Assembly (NCBI RefSeq): GCF_000768315.1
Contig: NZ_AQQX01000010.1
Location: 1-64,000 of the forward strand
Reading direction: 5' to 3'
Length of the DNA stretch: 64,000 bases
Source: Pseudooceanicola atlanticus
Lineage (GTDB): Bacteria > Pseudomonadota > Alphaproteobacteria > Rhodobacterales > Rhodobacteraceae
Positions 1 through 8,713 of this stretch are shown one piece after another; position 1 is the first letter of the stretch, and each line of letters begins with the position of its first letter. The position numbers were made by a program, and so were the translations under genes. The notes under the pieces were generated by a model. It was not told the origin of the DNA. It ran no database searches and was given only the letters and a program-made list of their open reading frames with translations.

Positions 1-440
1 TTGGCGCAGACTCTACATTAAGGTGAGGGATTTCGCGGGGGGCAGGTCAGCCGAACTTGCCAAACTCTCGTGACACAGCTGACCGAATGTCCGAATGTTT
101 TTCATTTTCCCACAAGTATCTAAGAGGAAGCTCCTGTGGAGACGACAGGCAGTCAAGCGGACATTCTTGGATCGCGCAGGGCCCGTCACTATGGGCTGTG
201 TCGGGCCGTTCGCTGCGCCTAGTGTAGATGGCGGCTATGGGCCGTCCCAGCCAGCCAAACCACCCGCCTGAGCATGCAGCACACCGCGCCGTCGTATGAC
301 CGGTTTGAGCCCTTCAGTGATGGATGTTGCAGTATAGGCGAATGGCTACTGAGGTAATCAGATTGGCGGCCTAACCTGAGCAGTTTCCGCGGGCTCGAAA
401 CCAACTCGCGAGAGCAGGTAGGAATTCGGGACTTGTTTAA
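1..440. other. Left-edge non-coding stretch
   Basis: I see no convincing gene. Short open frames here have no recognisable domain or good start. Around 208-250 there is a degraded motif (cgctgcg, then ggcggct and gggccg) resembling stretches near 1290 and 6960, so it may be decayed repetitive DNA common to Roseobacter islands. The left attachment site of the tRNA-Arg element was not found here. Confidence 0.5.
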
Positions 441-1073
441 TTAGTGTCTACGCTTGCGTTGGTCATTGATGAAGGCACGATACAACTCCCACGCGGCTTC
501 ACCCTCGCCGATCGCGACTTGCTCCAAAATCTGCAACAGGAGCGTGGTTCCTGGCGTGACATTTTGAGGCTCTACTTCTTCGTCGTCTGCCCAATTTTCG
601 TCCACCGCCATCTCGACGTTGATGACCCACCAGCGATCGATCTTAGTTACCAAGTATACAATCTTGGGAAATAGCCTCTCGAATTCTGGCATCTCACCAG
701 TCGAAATCACGCTTCTCAGTTCATGTGCGAAGAAGTTCCGTGCACAAGTTAGCTCTTCGATAATCTTGAGATCATCCGTGTCGATGACTTCCATTTTATC
801 CAGCCAACTAATGGAGCCACGAAGAACATCTTCCTTACCTTTTGGATCCAAGGCCAAGACTTCGCGGCGATACTGATCGCTGAAATGCCAGTCCTTCTTT
901 TCACTCCACTTTTCGGAGAAAAATTCTATGATGGGCTCCTTAATTGAGGCTACAAGCATTTCGTGCGCGACCAAATAGAGTCCGGCCGTCGCAAAGCGCC
1001 TGCGCACGACATCGGGATTGAGGAAGTCTTCCCACTGGCTGTTCATCCGGAATGAATAGCGCCGGGAGGCCAT
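441..1073 (-). CDS. HEPN-domain-like protein (putative RNase), hypothetical
   Basis: A 210-residue, mostly helical, acidic protein that I cannot assign to a named family. The informative feature is R112-N-F-F-A-H117 inside ARNFFAHEL, which fits the R-x4-H signature (R followed by N, then three residues and H) of HEPN-superfamily ribonucleases used in toxin-antitoxin and antiphage systems. No signal peptide or membrane segment is visible. It is transcribed away from the large multi-nuclease gene at 1585, separated by about 510 bases, so the two could form a divergent defence locus; this is inference. There is no clear Shine-Dalgarno before ATG 1073. A TACAAT box lies about 10 bases upstream of the start, so the message may be nearly leaderless. 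Alternative start: ATG at 1046. Lower GC than the core genes suggests transfer. Confidence 0.6.
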   Translation of the reverse strand: MASRRYSFRMNSQWEDFLNPDVVRRRFATAGLYLVAHEMLVASIKEPIIEFFSEKWSEKKDWHFSDQYRREVLALDPKGKEDVLRGSISWLDKMEVIDTDDLKIIEELTCARNFFAHELRSVISTGEMPEFERLFPKIVYLVTKIDRWWVINVEMAVDENWADDEEVEPQNVTPGTTLLLQILEQVAIGEGEAAWELYRAFINDQRKRRH

Positions 1074-1584
1074 CGAAGTCTATATTGTATTGGCGATGGC
1101 CGGCCCCAAATGCTCAGCGAGAGGCCAGCTCTACACGGGAAGGCTGTGTATGAGCCCCTCCGGGGGCGTCCCTGTGCGAAGCAGACGGACCTTCCCCCTT
1201 TCGAGGATTGGCTCAGTCCGCACTGCCGACCTTCGCCTGCCAGATCGTGCTGCACAATGACGCCAATGGCCGGTCTTGGGAAGCTGCGCCGCAGCGAAGC
1301 TGAACCTGGCGAACGGCAGCTCTGGGCCGGGAGCAGACTTGGTCGCAAAGGGCGGAGAGCCGACATTCTTCGCACCTGCAGCATGGTGCAACGAAAGCTC
1401 AAAAGCGAACCTGCATACCGGATCGGTCCCGCGCACGGCCCTGGGAAGCTCGCAGGCTTGAGAGTGGATACTCGCAGTGCAACGCCACAACGTCGACAAG
1501 CTCATACATTGGAGAGATGTGGTTCCGATGTCGAAGGGCCTAAGCTAGGATTTGGATACAGAAAATCAAATAGCCGCGAGCACC
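1074..1584. other. Intergenic stretch with decayed repeat-like sequence
   Basis: There are overlapping open frames on both strands, but none has a recognisable domain. The segment 1287-1335 (gccgcagcgaa, then ggcagctctggg) closely resembles 6963-6985 (gccgcagcgaa, then ggcggctctgg), so this looks like degenerate repeated DNA. It should contain the promoter of the large plus-strand gene. Confidence 0.4.
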
Positions 1585-4500
1585 ATGGTCAACGTCACGA
1601 ATGTAAATCTACTCGCGCCTGCCGACTGGCAGGCCTTCGAGCGGCTGGCTAGGGATCTGTTCGAAAGCGAATGGCAGACAGATGACGTTCGCATGAATGG
1701 TCGTTCGGGCCAGGAGCAACATGGCGTCGATGTTTACGGCACGGACCGGGTTCACAAGAAATGGGTCGGCGTCCAGTGCAAAGGCCGCTCCGGAGGCTAT
1801 GGGAAGGCGCTTAAAGAAAAGGATCTTCGCGAGGAGGTCGAGAAGGCCAAGTTATTTCACCCTCCTCTCGACAGGTTCATCCTCGCCACCACAGCCCCCA
1901 ATGACGCGCGAATACAGGAAGTCGCGCGAGAGCTGAATGAGAAGAACCGAAAGGAGCTTCTCTTCGAAGTCGATGTCATGAGCTGGGACGAGATCAAGGC
2001 TGTTCTCAATCGCCATCCTCGCGTTGCGGCCATTCATTGCTCAGGCGTATCGACGATCGCAGACCTCCAGATATCAGACGCGATGAATGCCCTGCGCAGT
2101 GACGTCTCTAGGGAACTGACGGGGATCTCTTCCGCCGTGCTCGATCTCCAGAGGTCAGCCTCGGCAGCGATAGAAAGAGAACCATCTGATGACGCACTCG
2201 GTCAGCGCATCACCGACGCCGCCGATCTTCTGAATGATAGCCCCGCCCAGTCGGCCATCTCTCGGCTCGAGAAGCTCTTGGAGACCGAAGGCCGCGAAGC
2301 GAGCGCCCGAAACCGCTTCCGCCTCAAGGCCAATCTTGGATCTGCCCATTTTGCAAAGGGTGACAAGGAAGCCACAGTAGATTGGTATCGTCAGGCTCAC
2401 GACGAGTACCCCGATACATCCGAAGCGCTTTCCATACTGGCGGCTGCTGAGTCCATCGCAGGTAATCGTGAGAAGGCGGCTGAACTAGCCTCCCGCGCAA
2501 TGGCAATGCAAGAGCCACAACAGCGGGCCGCTGGAGTATTCTTGGAGACGGCTTCGGCGGAAACACCATGGCAGGAGCTCCAGGCCCAGCTTCCGAAGCA
2601 GTTCCAGCGGGTCCCGGAGTTCCTACTGGCACTCGCGGAGCACGCCCAGAAAGCAGGCCAGCTCACGGATTGCCGGCGGCTGACCAAGGATGCGATCAAT
2701 CGAGACCCCGACAATTGGCGCGTGCGCGCTTACGCAGGATACCTCAGGTTCCAGGAAGTCGCCGAACGGGAAGACATCCGCAGCCTCAGGCTCATGCGGA
2801 AAAGCGACATCGAGATCGTCGAAGATGCGAGAGTACACTTTCTCGTTGCCTGGGGGCTTCTGCAGGCAAGCGGATGGGCGCGAGAGGCTGAAACCTGCAT
2901 CATGAACGCCCTCTCGGCCTCCCTGATGCTTGGGGATGAGGAGAAGGCTGAAGAGCTCATCGAAGAAGCTTTCCGGAGACTTGGAGATACGCCGCAACTG
3001 CTGCGTTTCCGCGCCGCCCATAAGATGCACAAGGGAGAGGATGCTGCGGTTGCCGATGCGCTTTCGAGGATTCCCGAAAGCGATCGGGATCCGAATGACG
3101 AGCTTATGCTACTCCAGGCGCGCATCAATGACGGGGATCCAGAGGCAGCTCTTGCACGTGCCGATTTCCTATATCGAACAGCGGAAGAGGCCAACTTGCG
3201 TGTCGCATTTGGCAACTGTCGTATCCTGGCTGCTGCGCAGATCAATCCTGATCTCTTCAAGGAAGTGGCCCATGACATCCTGAAAGAGCACCCGGACTCC
3301 ACACTGCTATTGGCCTGCTTCGTGTTCAACCATCCTTCTGATATCGACGATCCCGCAGTCATCGATCGCCTTGCCGAGTTGTCAGAGCGAGAGGCCAACA
3401 GCTTCGCGCGTGACCGTGCGGCCCATGCCCTTGCTATGGTGGGCCGGAACTCCGAAGCCGCAGACATCTATCTCGATCTCTGCAGTCCTGACACGGATAC
3501 GCCTCAACTCAGGATGGCACTCCAGACACTGGTGAACTGCCGCAGGATTCGAGAAGCCCGAGAACTGTATGTGAAGCTCGACGCCAGGATCAGAGATACT
3601 GCCAGCATGCGAAGGATCGGCGCTGTCATCTTTCAGAGCGCGGGCAACTTGAAGGGCGCCAGAAAGGAACTCGAGCACGTGTTCGGCACAGGGGATGAAA
3701 CCCTGGAAGACCGCGCTCGCTGGATCGACATCTGCGAGCGTCTGCCGGACATCTCTTCGATCATCCGGTATCTCGACACCGTGCCGGTGGACATTTCCGG
3801 CGATCCCCGAATGCGTATGCACGTTGCGCATAAGCTCGATCACTACACGGACGACTTCCAGAGGGCGCTCGAGAACGGATACCGCGCATTGCGCGACGGA
3901 TATGAAGACCCACAGATACATCTCGGCTTCATGGTCGGGTTGATCCTGACAGGCCGTTCAGGGCGACATGTCGATTTTGACCGCGAGGTCGTTGAGGAAG
4001 ATACGGTCGTAGTGGTCTCGCGAGATCACGCTGATCCGCTCACGAAGATCATCGAGACGGCTCCCGCCCCGCGGGCTGACCGCGACGAAATTTCCACTGA
4101 AGACCCTTTGGCTCTTCGCCTGATGGGAAAGGCTGTGGGTGACAGTTTCCCAATGGATTCCGCTGTCGGGAAGCTGAACGCCACCGTCACAAAGGTCCTG
4201 TCCAAGTATGCCCATGCGTATCATCGGTCTCAGAAGGACTTCGAGCGCCTGTTTCCTGAGAGCAAGATATTCGGAGCGCTTCGGATCGATGAAAATGATC
4301 TGGAAGGCAGTTTTCGTCCCATCCTCGAAAGCGCCAGGGAGCGTGCGGGGCAGGTCAAGCGCATTGAGGAGGCCTACGAATCAGGTAAAGCCCCCATAGC
4401 TCTGTTGGCCGCCGCAGGTGGGGGCACGGTCTTCGATTTTTGGGATTTTCTGCGGCACCACGGCAGCATCAAAATCAAGATGGCCCTTGGTAATGCCGTA

Positions 4501-5541
4501 GAACGGAAGGCTGCAACGCAATCGGTTATGGCCGCGCCCGGAGTGATCGTCGATCCAATCACCCTATACGGCGCCCAGACCCTAGGCTTCGCCGACACCC
4601 TCCTTCAGGCCTGCCCGGACCTGCATATCACCCAGAGCAGCATCGATCTGCTTCACGAAGCCTACCAGGACCGGGTGTATGCCATCGGGGGAAAAGGACG
4701 CCGAGGTAGCCTCGTGGCGGACGAGCACGGCACGCGTACAGTCGAGATGTCCCGAGAGATGTCCGACCTTCTCATATCGAACCTCGGACGAACCCTTGAA
4801 CTTGCACGAGGCCTGAAAATCGCCATGCCGGAAGAAGGCACCGCCCTTCAACCGGACTTCGAAACGGTGTTCGAAGATGTGGGCCCGTGCTTCATAGATA
4901 CGCTGGTAGTCGCCAAGGAGAGAGGGTGGACCTTGCTTGCGGATGACACCGCACTCCGGTTGTTTGCGAGCCTAGACGGTATTTCATCGGCTTGGAGCCA
5001 GGTCGCTCTACAGATCGCTCGCAACAAGCGCAGGATTTCGCAGGAAGCATATTCTGATTCCCTCGGCGCAATGCTGGAGGGGAATTACCGATACGTCAGC
5101 ATCGACGGAGATACGACGGAGTTCGAGTGGGAGCGCAAGGAAACGTCGCTGTGGTTGAAGCGATTTCTCGATCACATCGCCCTGCCGACGAACGACCCCT
5201 GGAGCATTGCTCAACTAATCGGGTCCAGCCTCCTGGAACTCTGGGACGATGCAGACGATGGAGCGCATTGCGTCGCCTATGCCGCCTTCATGCTCGAAGA
5301 GCTCTCATCTCGGTTGGGTGAAGATGGGGCGATCAGGATGTTGGGTGACGCATTAGCCGCCGCAGTTTCGAGGGCGCAGAGAAACGCCCGCATAATCAAA
5401 CTCCCCCAGGTCCTGGCGATGACTACCAGCCTCGCTTCTCCGGCTTATCTGGCCATGGACATAAATCGCGACCATGAAGAAGCCGTCATGAACACAATAG
5501 GTGAATGCTTGAAATCAGCGCGGAAGCTATCCAAGCTGTAA
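1585..5541 (+). CDS. Mrr-like nuclease / TPR / GreAB-C-like / PIN fusion protein (putative defence effector)
   Basis: A single 1318-residue chain. Residues about 10-140 form a PD-(D/E)XK restriction-like fold: E19, then D49 in HGVDVYG, then Q64-C-K66, the Mrr-type E...D...QxK pattern. About 200-780 is helical TPR-like repeats. About 795-890 (REVVEEDTVVVVS, then STEDPLALRLMGKAVGDSF) matches the FKBP-like C-terminal domain of GreA/GreB. About 985-1170 reads as a PIN nuclease with D990 (VIVDPITLYG), D1105 (CFIDTL) and D1120/D1121 (LLADDTALRLF). A TPR-GreAB_C-PIN architecture has been described by comparative genomics as a predicted conflict-system family (recollection, not searched). An added N-terminal DNA-nuclease domain gives two nucleases on one scaffold. 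Inferred job: sensing stalled or foreign transcription and cutting nucleic acid. ATG 1585 was chosen (GAG four bases upstream); TTG 1552 would add 11 residues but has poor spacing. Neighbours: HEPN gene upstream, decayed mobile genes downstream. Confidence 0.75.
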   Translation: MVNVTNVNLLAPADWQAFERLARDLFESEWQTDDVRMNGRSGQEQHGVDVYGTDRVHKKWVGVQCKGRSGGYGKALKEKDLREEVEKAKLFHPPLDRFILATTAPNDARIQEVARELNEKNRKELLFEVDVMSWDEIKAVLNRHPRVAAIHCSGVSTIADLQISDAMNALRSDVSRELTGISSAVLDLQRSASAAIEREPSDDALGQRITDAADLLNDSPAQSAISRLEKLLETEGREASARNRFRLKANLGSAHFAKGDKEATVDWYRQAHDEYPDTSEALSILAAAESIAGNREKAAELASRAMAMQEPQQRAAGVFLETASAETPWQELQAQLPKQFQRVPEFLLALAEHAQKAGQLTDCRRLTKDAINRDPDNWRVRAYAGYLRFQEVAEREDIRSLRLMRKSDIEIVEDARVHFLVAWGLLQASGWAREAETCIMNALSASLMLGDEEKAEELIEEAFRRLGDTPQLLRFRAAHKMHKGEDAAVADALSRIPESDRDPNDELMLLQARINDGDPEAALARADFLYRTAEEANLRVAFGNCRILAAAQINPDLFKEVAHDILKEHPDSTLLLACFVFNHPSDIDDPAVIDRLAELSEREANSFARDRAAHALAMVGRNSEAADIYLDLCSPDTDTPQLRMALQTLVNCRRIREARELYVKLDARIRDTASMRRIGAVIFQSAGNLKGARKELEHVFGTGDETLEDRARWIDICERLPDISSIIRYLDTVPVDISGDPRMRMHVAHKLDHYTDDFQRALENGYRALRDGYEDPQIHLGFMVGLILTGRSGRHVDFDREVVEEDTVVVVSRDHADPLTKIIETAPAPRADRDEISTEDPLALRLMGKAVGDSFPMDSAVGKLNATVTKVLSKYAHAYHRSQKDFERLFPESKIFGALRIDENDLEGSFRPILESARERAGQVKRIEEAYESGKAPIALLAAAGGGTVFDFWDFLRHHGSIKIKMALGNAVERKAATQSVMAAPGVIVDPITLYGAQTLGFADTLLQACPDLHITQSSIDLLHEAYQDRVYAIGGKGRRGSLVADEHGTRTVEMSREMSDLLISNLGRTLELARGLKIAMPEEGTALQPDFETVFEDVGPCFIDTLVVAKERGWTLLADDTALRLFASLDGISSAWSQVALQIARNKRRISQEAYSDSLGAMLEGNYRYVSIDGDTTEFEWERKETSLWLKRFLDHIALPTNDPWSIAQLIGSSLLELWDDADDGAHCVAYAAFMLEELSSRLGEDGAIRMLGDALAAAVSRAQRNARIIKLPQVLAMTTSLASPAYLAMDINRDHEEAVMNTIGECLKSARKLSKL

Positions 5542-5979
5542 TAGCTTGATCTCGAGATTTATGGAGGCGACAAACGTTATCGCTTTCGTTGCCTTCAGAC
5601 GACATAAACGTCTGCTTTCCGCTGCCGCGTTGCAGAAACCGTAGCGGCGCCGGATGTCTGCTTCGGGCCGTCAGTATCGGAAATGGCCTCACGCCGACCC
5701 TTCCGGGCGCCCCAGTACCGCAAGTCCGCTCCGAGCCCGTATTGACCGATGCTGCATCATGCGCGAGTGTCAGCGATGCGCTGATAGCAATCCTTTCAAA
5801 ATCTCCGGTAGCGCCTTTTTCGCCGGGCAAACGTCGCTTTTGTGTCGTTGAACAGCCAAATTTTATGCTGCGATCGTAATTTGCAAAGCACATATTTCTT
5901 GGTGGCAGGTGCGTGGGGATTGGATGAACTCACTCATTGTTTTGGACTTCCACCTTCGGCGCCAAGCCAGAATTGGCTC
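5542..5979. other. Intergenic stretch, no gene seen
   Basis: 438 bases follow the stop of the large fusion gene. Short open frames lack domains and ribosome sites. The text 5600-5760 (gtctgctttccgctgcc, tgcttcgggccg) resembles degenerate non-coding repeats I associate with Roseobacter genomes. No terminator with a clear T-run was found. Confidence 0.4.
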
Positions 5980-6627
5980 TTACTCTTCGGCGGTTTCTAA
6001 AAACATGAAGTTTCCCGGGCTGGCCGCGTCCATTTCCGCCTTAAATTCTTCATCACAGAACCACTCTGACGTGTTCGCATCTCGCCAGACATGCAGATCC
6101 GTCTTGAACCCCCTGACGTTCTTAACCCATTTGTTGCTCTGAGAAGCCGACATGTATTTCTGCGCGCCTGCCAATTTCGGATTTTTCACTTCGATCACCT
6201 CCGACCGGGCGAGGTCTATGGTTTCGGCTGACGCAAATACATTCGCAAGATAGTACGGCTCTGCAATTTCGGCTTCGTCGGCAAGGGACCAAAAGTTCGG
6301 AATCGGGACCAACTCCAAGTCATCACCGACACGCATGCGATAGATATCTGCCAGCTTTTCTCCCACAGCTTGCAGACCGGTGAAATGATGCGGACCATTG
6401 GAATTGAAAAAGTCTGGCAACCAATCATTCCCGAGTCCCGTCAAAGCCCAATGCGTCGCCATCTTTGCCTTCAGGTCGTCTGGCAAAGGCCCAAGCGGGA
6501 AGCCATCGGAGTCAGTTGGATACCAGCGCACAGCCCCTTTCTTAGAACGGCGCTTCTTCTTGTTTTCCGACCAGTCGAACGCGCCTGCCACTGCATCGGG
6601 ATGCACACTAAAGCGATAAACTTCCAT
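5980..6627 (-). CDS. Imm11-like (DUF1629) immunity protein
   Basis: A 215-residue cytoplasmic protein. The second half resembles the Imm11/DUF1629 family of immunity proteins that neutralise polymorphic toxins: EPYYLANVFASAETIDLARS (about residues 122-141), then an alternating strand region with LHVWRDANTSEWFCDEEF, and a terminal block near GNFMFLE. In that family the C-terminal block (a partner residue expected at, or ordered to, the end of the chain) is typical. No intact toxin is found beside it. The short frame 6631-6933 immediately upstream ends 3 bases before this ATG and may be the remnant of a partner gene. Family assignment is by pattern only; it could instead be an uncharacterised phage-island protein. 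Confidence 0.55.
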   Translation of the reverse strand: MEVYRFSVHPDAVAGAFDWSENKKKRRSKKGAVRWYPTDSDGFPLGPLPDDLKAKMATHWALTGLGNDWLPDFFNSNGPHHFTGLQAVGEKLADIYRMRVGDDLELVPIPNFWSLADEAEIAEPYYLANVFASAETIDLARSEVIEVKNPKLAGAQKYMSASQSNKWVKNVRGFKTDLHVWRDANTSEWFCDEEFKAEMDAASPGNFMFLETAEE

Positions 6628-6630
6628 CAG

Positions 6631-6933
6631 TCACCTGTTTAAAGTGTCTAGATGTAGAAGCATTTGCATGTCTTCGCCCAGCCCGACACCCCAAAACGTA
6701 GGGGAGCCCATTGAGTTGTGAAGAACGGCGGCATCTGGTGAGGCAATTGGAGCGAACCGGAAGACTGCCAGCAATTCTCTACACGATGGACGTTGGTAGT
6801 CAGTGCAACCAATTCCTGCTTCCAACCGCACCTTCGTGAATGCTGCGATGCCGCGATAGTAAAGATCATGTTCGTTTTGGGCTCGGAACAGTCGCTGCTT
6901 ATTCGGGTCCAAACGTAAGCTTTTACCGCACAA
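6631..6933 (-). pseudogene. Short frame upstream of the Imm11-like gene, possibly a 5'-truncated gene
   Basis: A 100-residue frame opening with a weak TTG; the frame is closed by TAG a few codons further upstream (about 6954). Its stop overlaps the ribosome-site region of the Imm11-like gene, 3 bases before that ATG, consistent with translational coupling. The C-terminal part (FWGVGLGEDMQMLLHLDT) looks protein-like, but I do not recognise a family. Sequence upstream (6940-7058) is degraded and repeat-like, so this may be the tail of a gene whose 5' part was lost. It may also be chance. Confidence 0.3.
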
Positions 6934-7058
6934 CAGACCTTGGCCTTTGACCCTACCTTGCGGCCGCAGCGAATGGCGGCTCTGGCGGGCCGCGCCGTAG
7001 CATTCCGCTTGTTAGGTGAATGGCAGGAATGGGCCGTCCGCAAAGACGGCCCAAATCT

Positions 7059-7692
7059 TCAGATTTCTACGGCCTCCGCGATCGCCAAGGCGTCTTCTAT
7101 TTCGACCCCTAGGTATCTTACCGTACTGTCCATTTTGGTGTGTCCGAGCAGGAGTTGTACGGCCCGTAGGTCTCCCGTCTTACGATAAATCTGTGCGACC
7201 TTGGTGCGGCGCATCGAGTGGGTGCCATGAGAACTTGGTTCTAGGCCAATAGACGTGACCCCAATCGCGAACAAGGCGCGCGTATTGCCGTGTCGAAATG
7301 TGCAACCGCTCATGAAACCGCCCTGGCCAAAGGTATTCAGATCCGATCATCAAGGGCTCGCCCATCTATCGCAGGAGCGACTTCCGCGTGCCATCGGTAA
7401 CCTCAAAGCGGACAGGTTTCTGTGTCTTACTCTGAGTGATCGAGGCCCGCTCTTTGATCTGTCCTGCAGCGAAAACATCAGCCACCTTCAGTTTGACCAG
7501 ATCGCATCCCCGCAGTTTGCTGTCGATAGCGAGATTGAACAAAGCCGGGTCGCGGTGCTTCTCTGCGATTTCAAGACGGACGCGGATCGCCCAGAGGTGT
7601 TTTGGCAGCAGCGGGCGTTTCTGTCCGACAATGCGGCCCTTGTTCCAAGCAGGACGGCGTGCGCGAATGGCTGGTAAGTTTGGTGTTGGCAT
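7059..7692 (-). pseudogene. Tyrosine recombinase/integrase, inactivated by an in-frame stop and a frameshift
   Basis: The pieces together spell a short (~210 aa) integrase of a type common in alphaproteobacteria. The first part opens at ATG 7692 with SD GGAGGA (RARRPAWNKG, then LFNLAIDSKLRGCDLVKL). A TAG at 7366-7368 sits where Trp is expected. The same frame continues with YLWPGRFHERLHISTRQYAR. At about 7258 one extra G (gattggGgtcacg on minus) shifts the frame. The third part carries GTHSMRRTKVAQIYRKTGDL, the box with catalytic H and R, then LLGHTK and the nucleophile region STVRYLG. Both lesions would prevent a functional product unless they are sequencing errors. It records an older integration event nested in the island. 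Confidence 0.85.
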
Positions 7693-7996
7693 GGCATTTC
7701 CTCCGATCCGCCATACCTCACCCAAGCGCCAACACGACGTTGGCTTGACCACTATATCATACGATGACGCGCCGCTTCCGAAGTCAATTCCGAGCTCAAA
7801 TTGACCGCGGCGACGGAGTTGTCTTTCGCAAGTGCTTCAATCTACTCTCAGTCGAGGTCGGTCCAAAATGGTCATGGGGCGTTTCGCCGGTTGCCATGAT
7901 CTGCCTCGTATTGGACCATGGCGCTTCTTGCCCATAACCATTATTTGCGCCAAGTGCAGCGCACAACCAGTCCCAGCCCGTTGTCGACAGCTTGTC

Positions 7997-8101
7997 GAGT
8001 TAGGCATCTTCAAATACCTCAACGGCTGCTACTATCCGCGACGGCGGCACTCAGCCTTGGGCTGGAAAAGCCCGGTCGCCTTGAAAAGAAATGGGGCCTG
8101 A
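7997..8101 (+). pseudogene. IS3-family transposase C-terminal remnant
   Basis: The plus frame ending at 8101 reads LGIFKYLNGCYYPRRRHSAL followed by GWKSPVA, the characteristic last ~35 residues of the IS3-family OrfB (DDE) transposase (YLN-YNxxRRHSALGYxSP). Nothing of the catalytic domain is visible upstream in any frame. It is therefore a 3' scrap of an insertion sequence. It lies against the truncated 3' end of the terminase gene on the other strand, so IS insertion and deletion probably caused that truncation. The rest of 7693-8169 shows no gene. Confidence 0.75.
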
Positions 8102-8169
8102 ACGAGCACCTGTTGCGACAATTTCACTTGGACAGGTCCACGTCGTACCCGCCAGTGATGTCTTCGGCG

Positions 8170-8589
8170 TCAATGCGCCGCACGGACTAGCTCATGCCGC
8201 TGCTCGGCCGCTTTGTTGCGCTGATAATCCGCCTGGCTTTCCTTGATGATCTGCTCGGCCGTGAGGACCGGGCCCGTCGAGGCCTCGTCTTCATCGTCAT
8301 TCCGAAACATCAGCGACATCTGCGCAGCGGCCCGATCCCCCGCCTCCCGACGATCGGCCAGTTCCGCGTCGCGGTGCATCTTCCAGGCGCAGCATTCCGA
8401 GGGCAGGAATTCGTAGGCCTGCCCGTTCGATCCCTTGGACAGAACCGGCATGCCCTGCTCCAGGTACTTCATGATGATATTCTCCGAAACGCCGTGCGCT
8501 TTCGCGATCGTGCCCCGGTTCATGACCACGTCTTCGACACCCTCCGGCAGAGGACAACGACGCAGCGCTTCCTCCGGATCGAAGCTCAT
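8170..8589 (-). CDS. Phage terminase small subunit (DUF1441/Nu1-like), probably 3'-truncated
   Basis: A 139-residue protein. Residues about 22-70 form a winged-helix-like DNA-binding segment (RGTIAKAHGVSENIIMKYLE, then a charged wing), as in Nu1/DUF1441 terminase small subunits that recognise pac/cos DNA and recruit the large subunit. The following region (TAEQIIKESQADYQRNKAAE) is the coiled-coil linker, which in relatives continues for several dozen residues. Here it stops shortly after HELVRAAH beside an IS3 scrap, so the oligomerisation part is probably missing. No large subunit, portal or capsid gene is in the window, so packaging by this element is not possible from what is seen. Confidence 0.6.
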   Translation of the reverse strand: MSFDPEEALRRCPLPEGVEDVVMNRGTIAKAHGVSENIIMKYLEQGMPVLSKGSNGQAYEFLPSECCAWKMHRDAELADRREAGDRAAAQMSLMFRNDDEDEASTGPVLTAEQIIKESQADYQRNKAAEQRHELVRAAH

Positions 8590-8713
8590 GTATCTTTTCC
8601 TTCCATAACAATAACAACAACCCTTTCAGGTACCCCCAACCCATACCACCCAGCCGCACCCAACGGGGCGCGAATTACCCCCGTGCGGGGCGGAGGGGGG
8701 AAGGACCCAAACC

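Noticed and set aside
1043-1652. Several overlapping open frames of 60-180 codons on both strands upstream of the fusion gene
   Set aside because: No domains, mutual overlap, and similarity of the DNA to other degenerate non-coding stretches.
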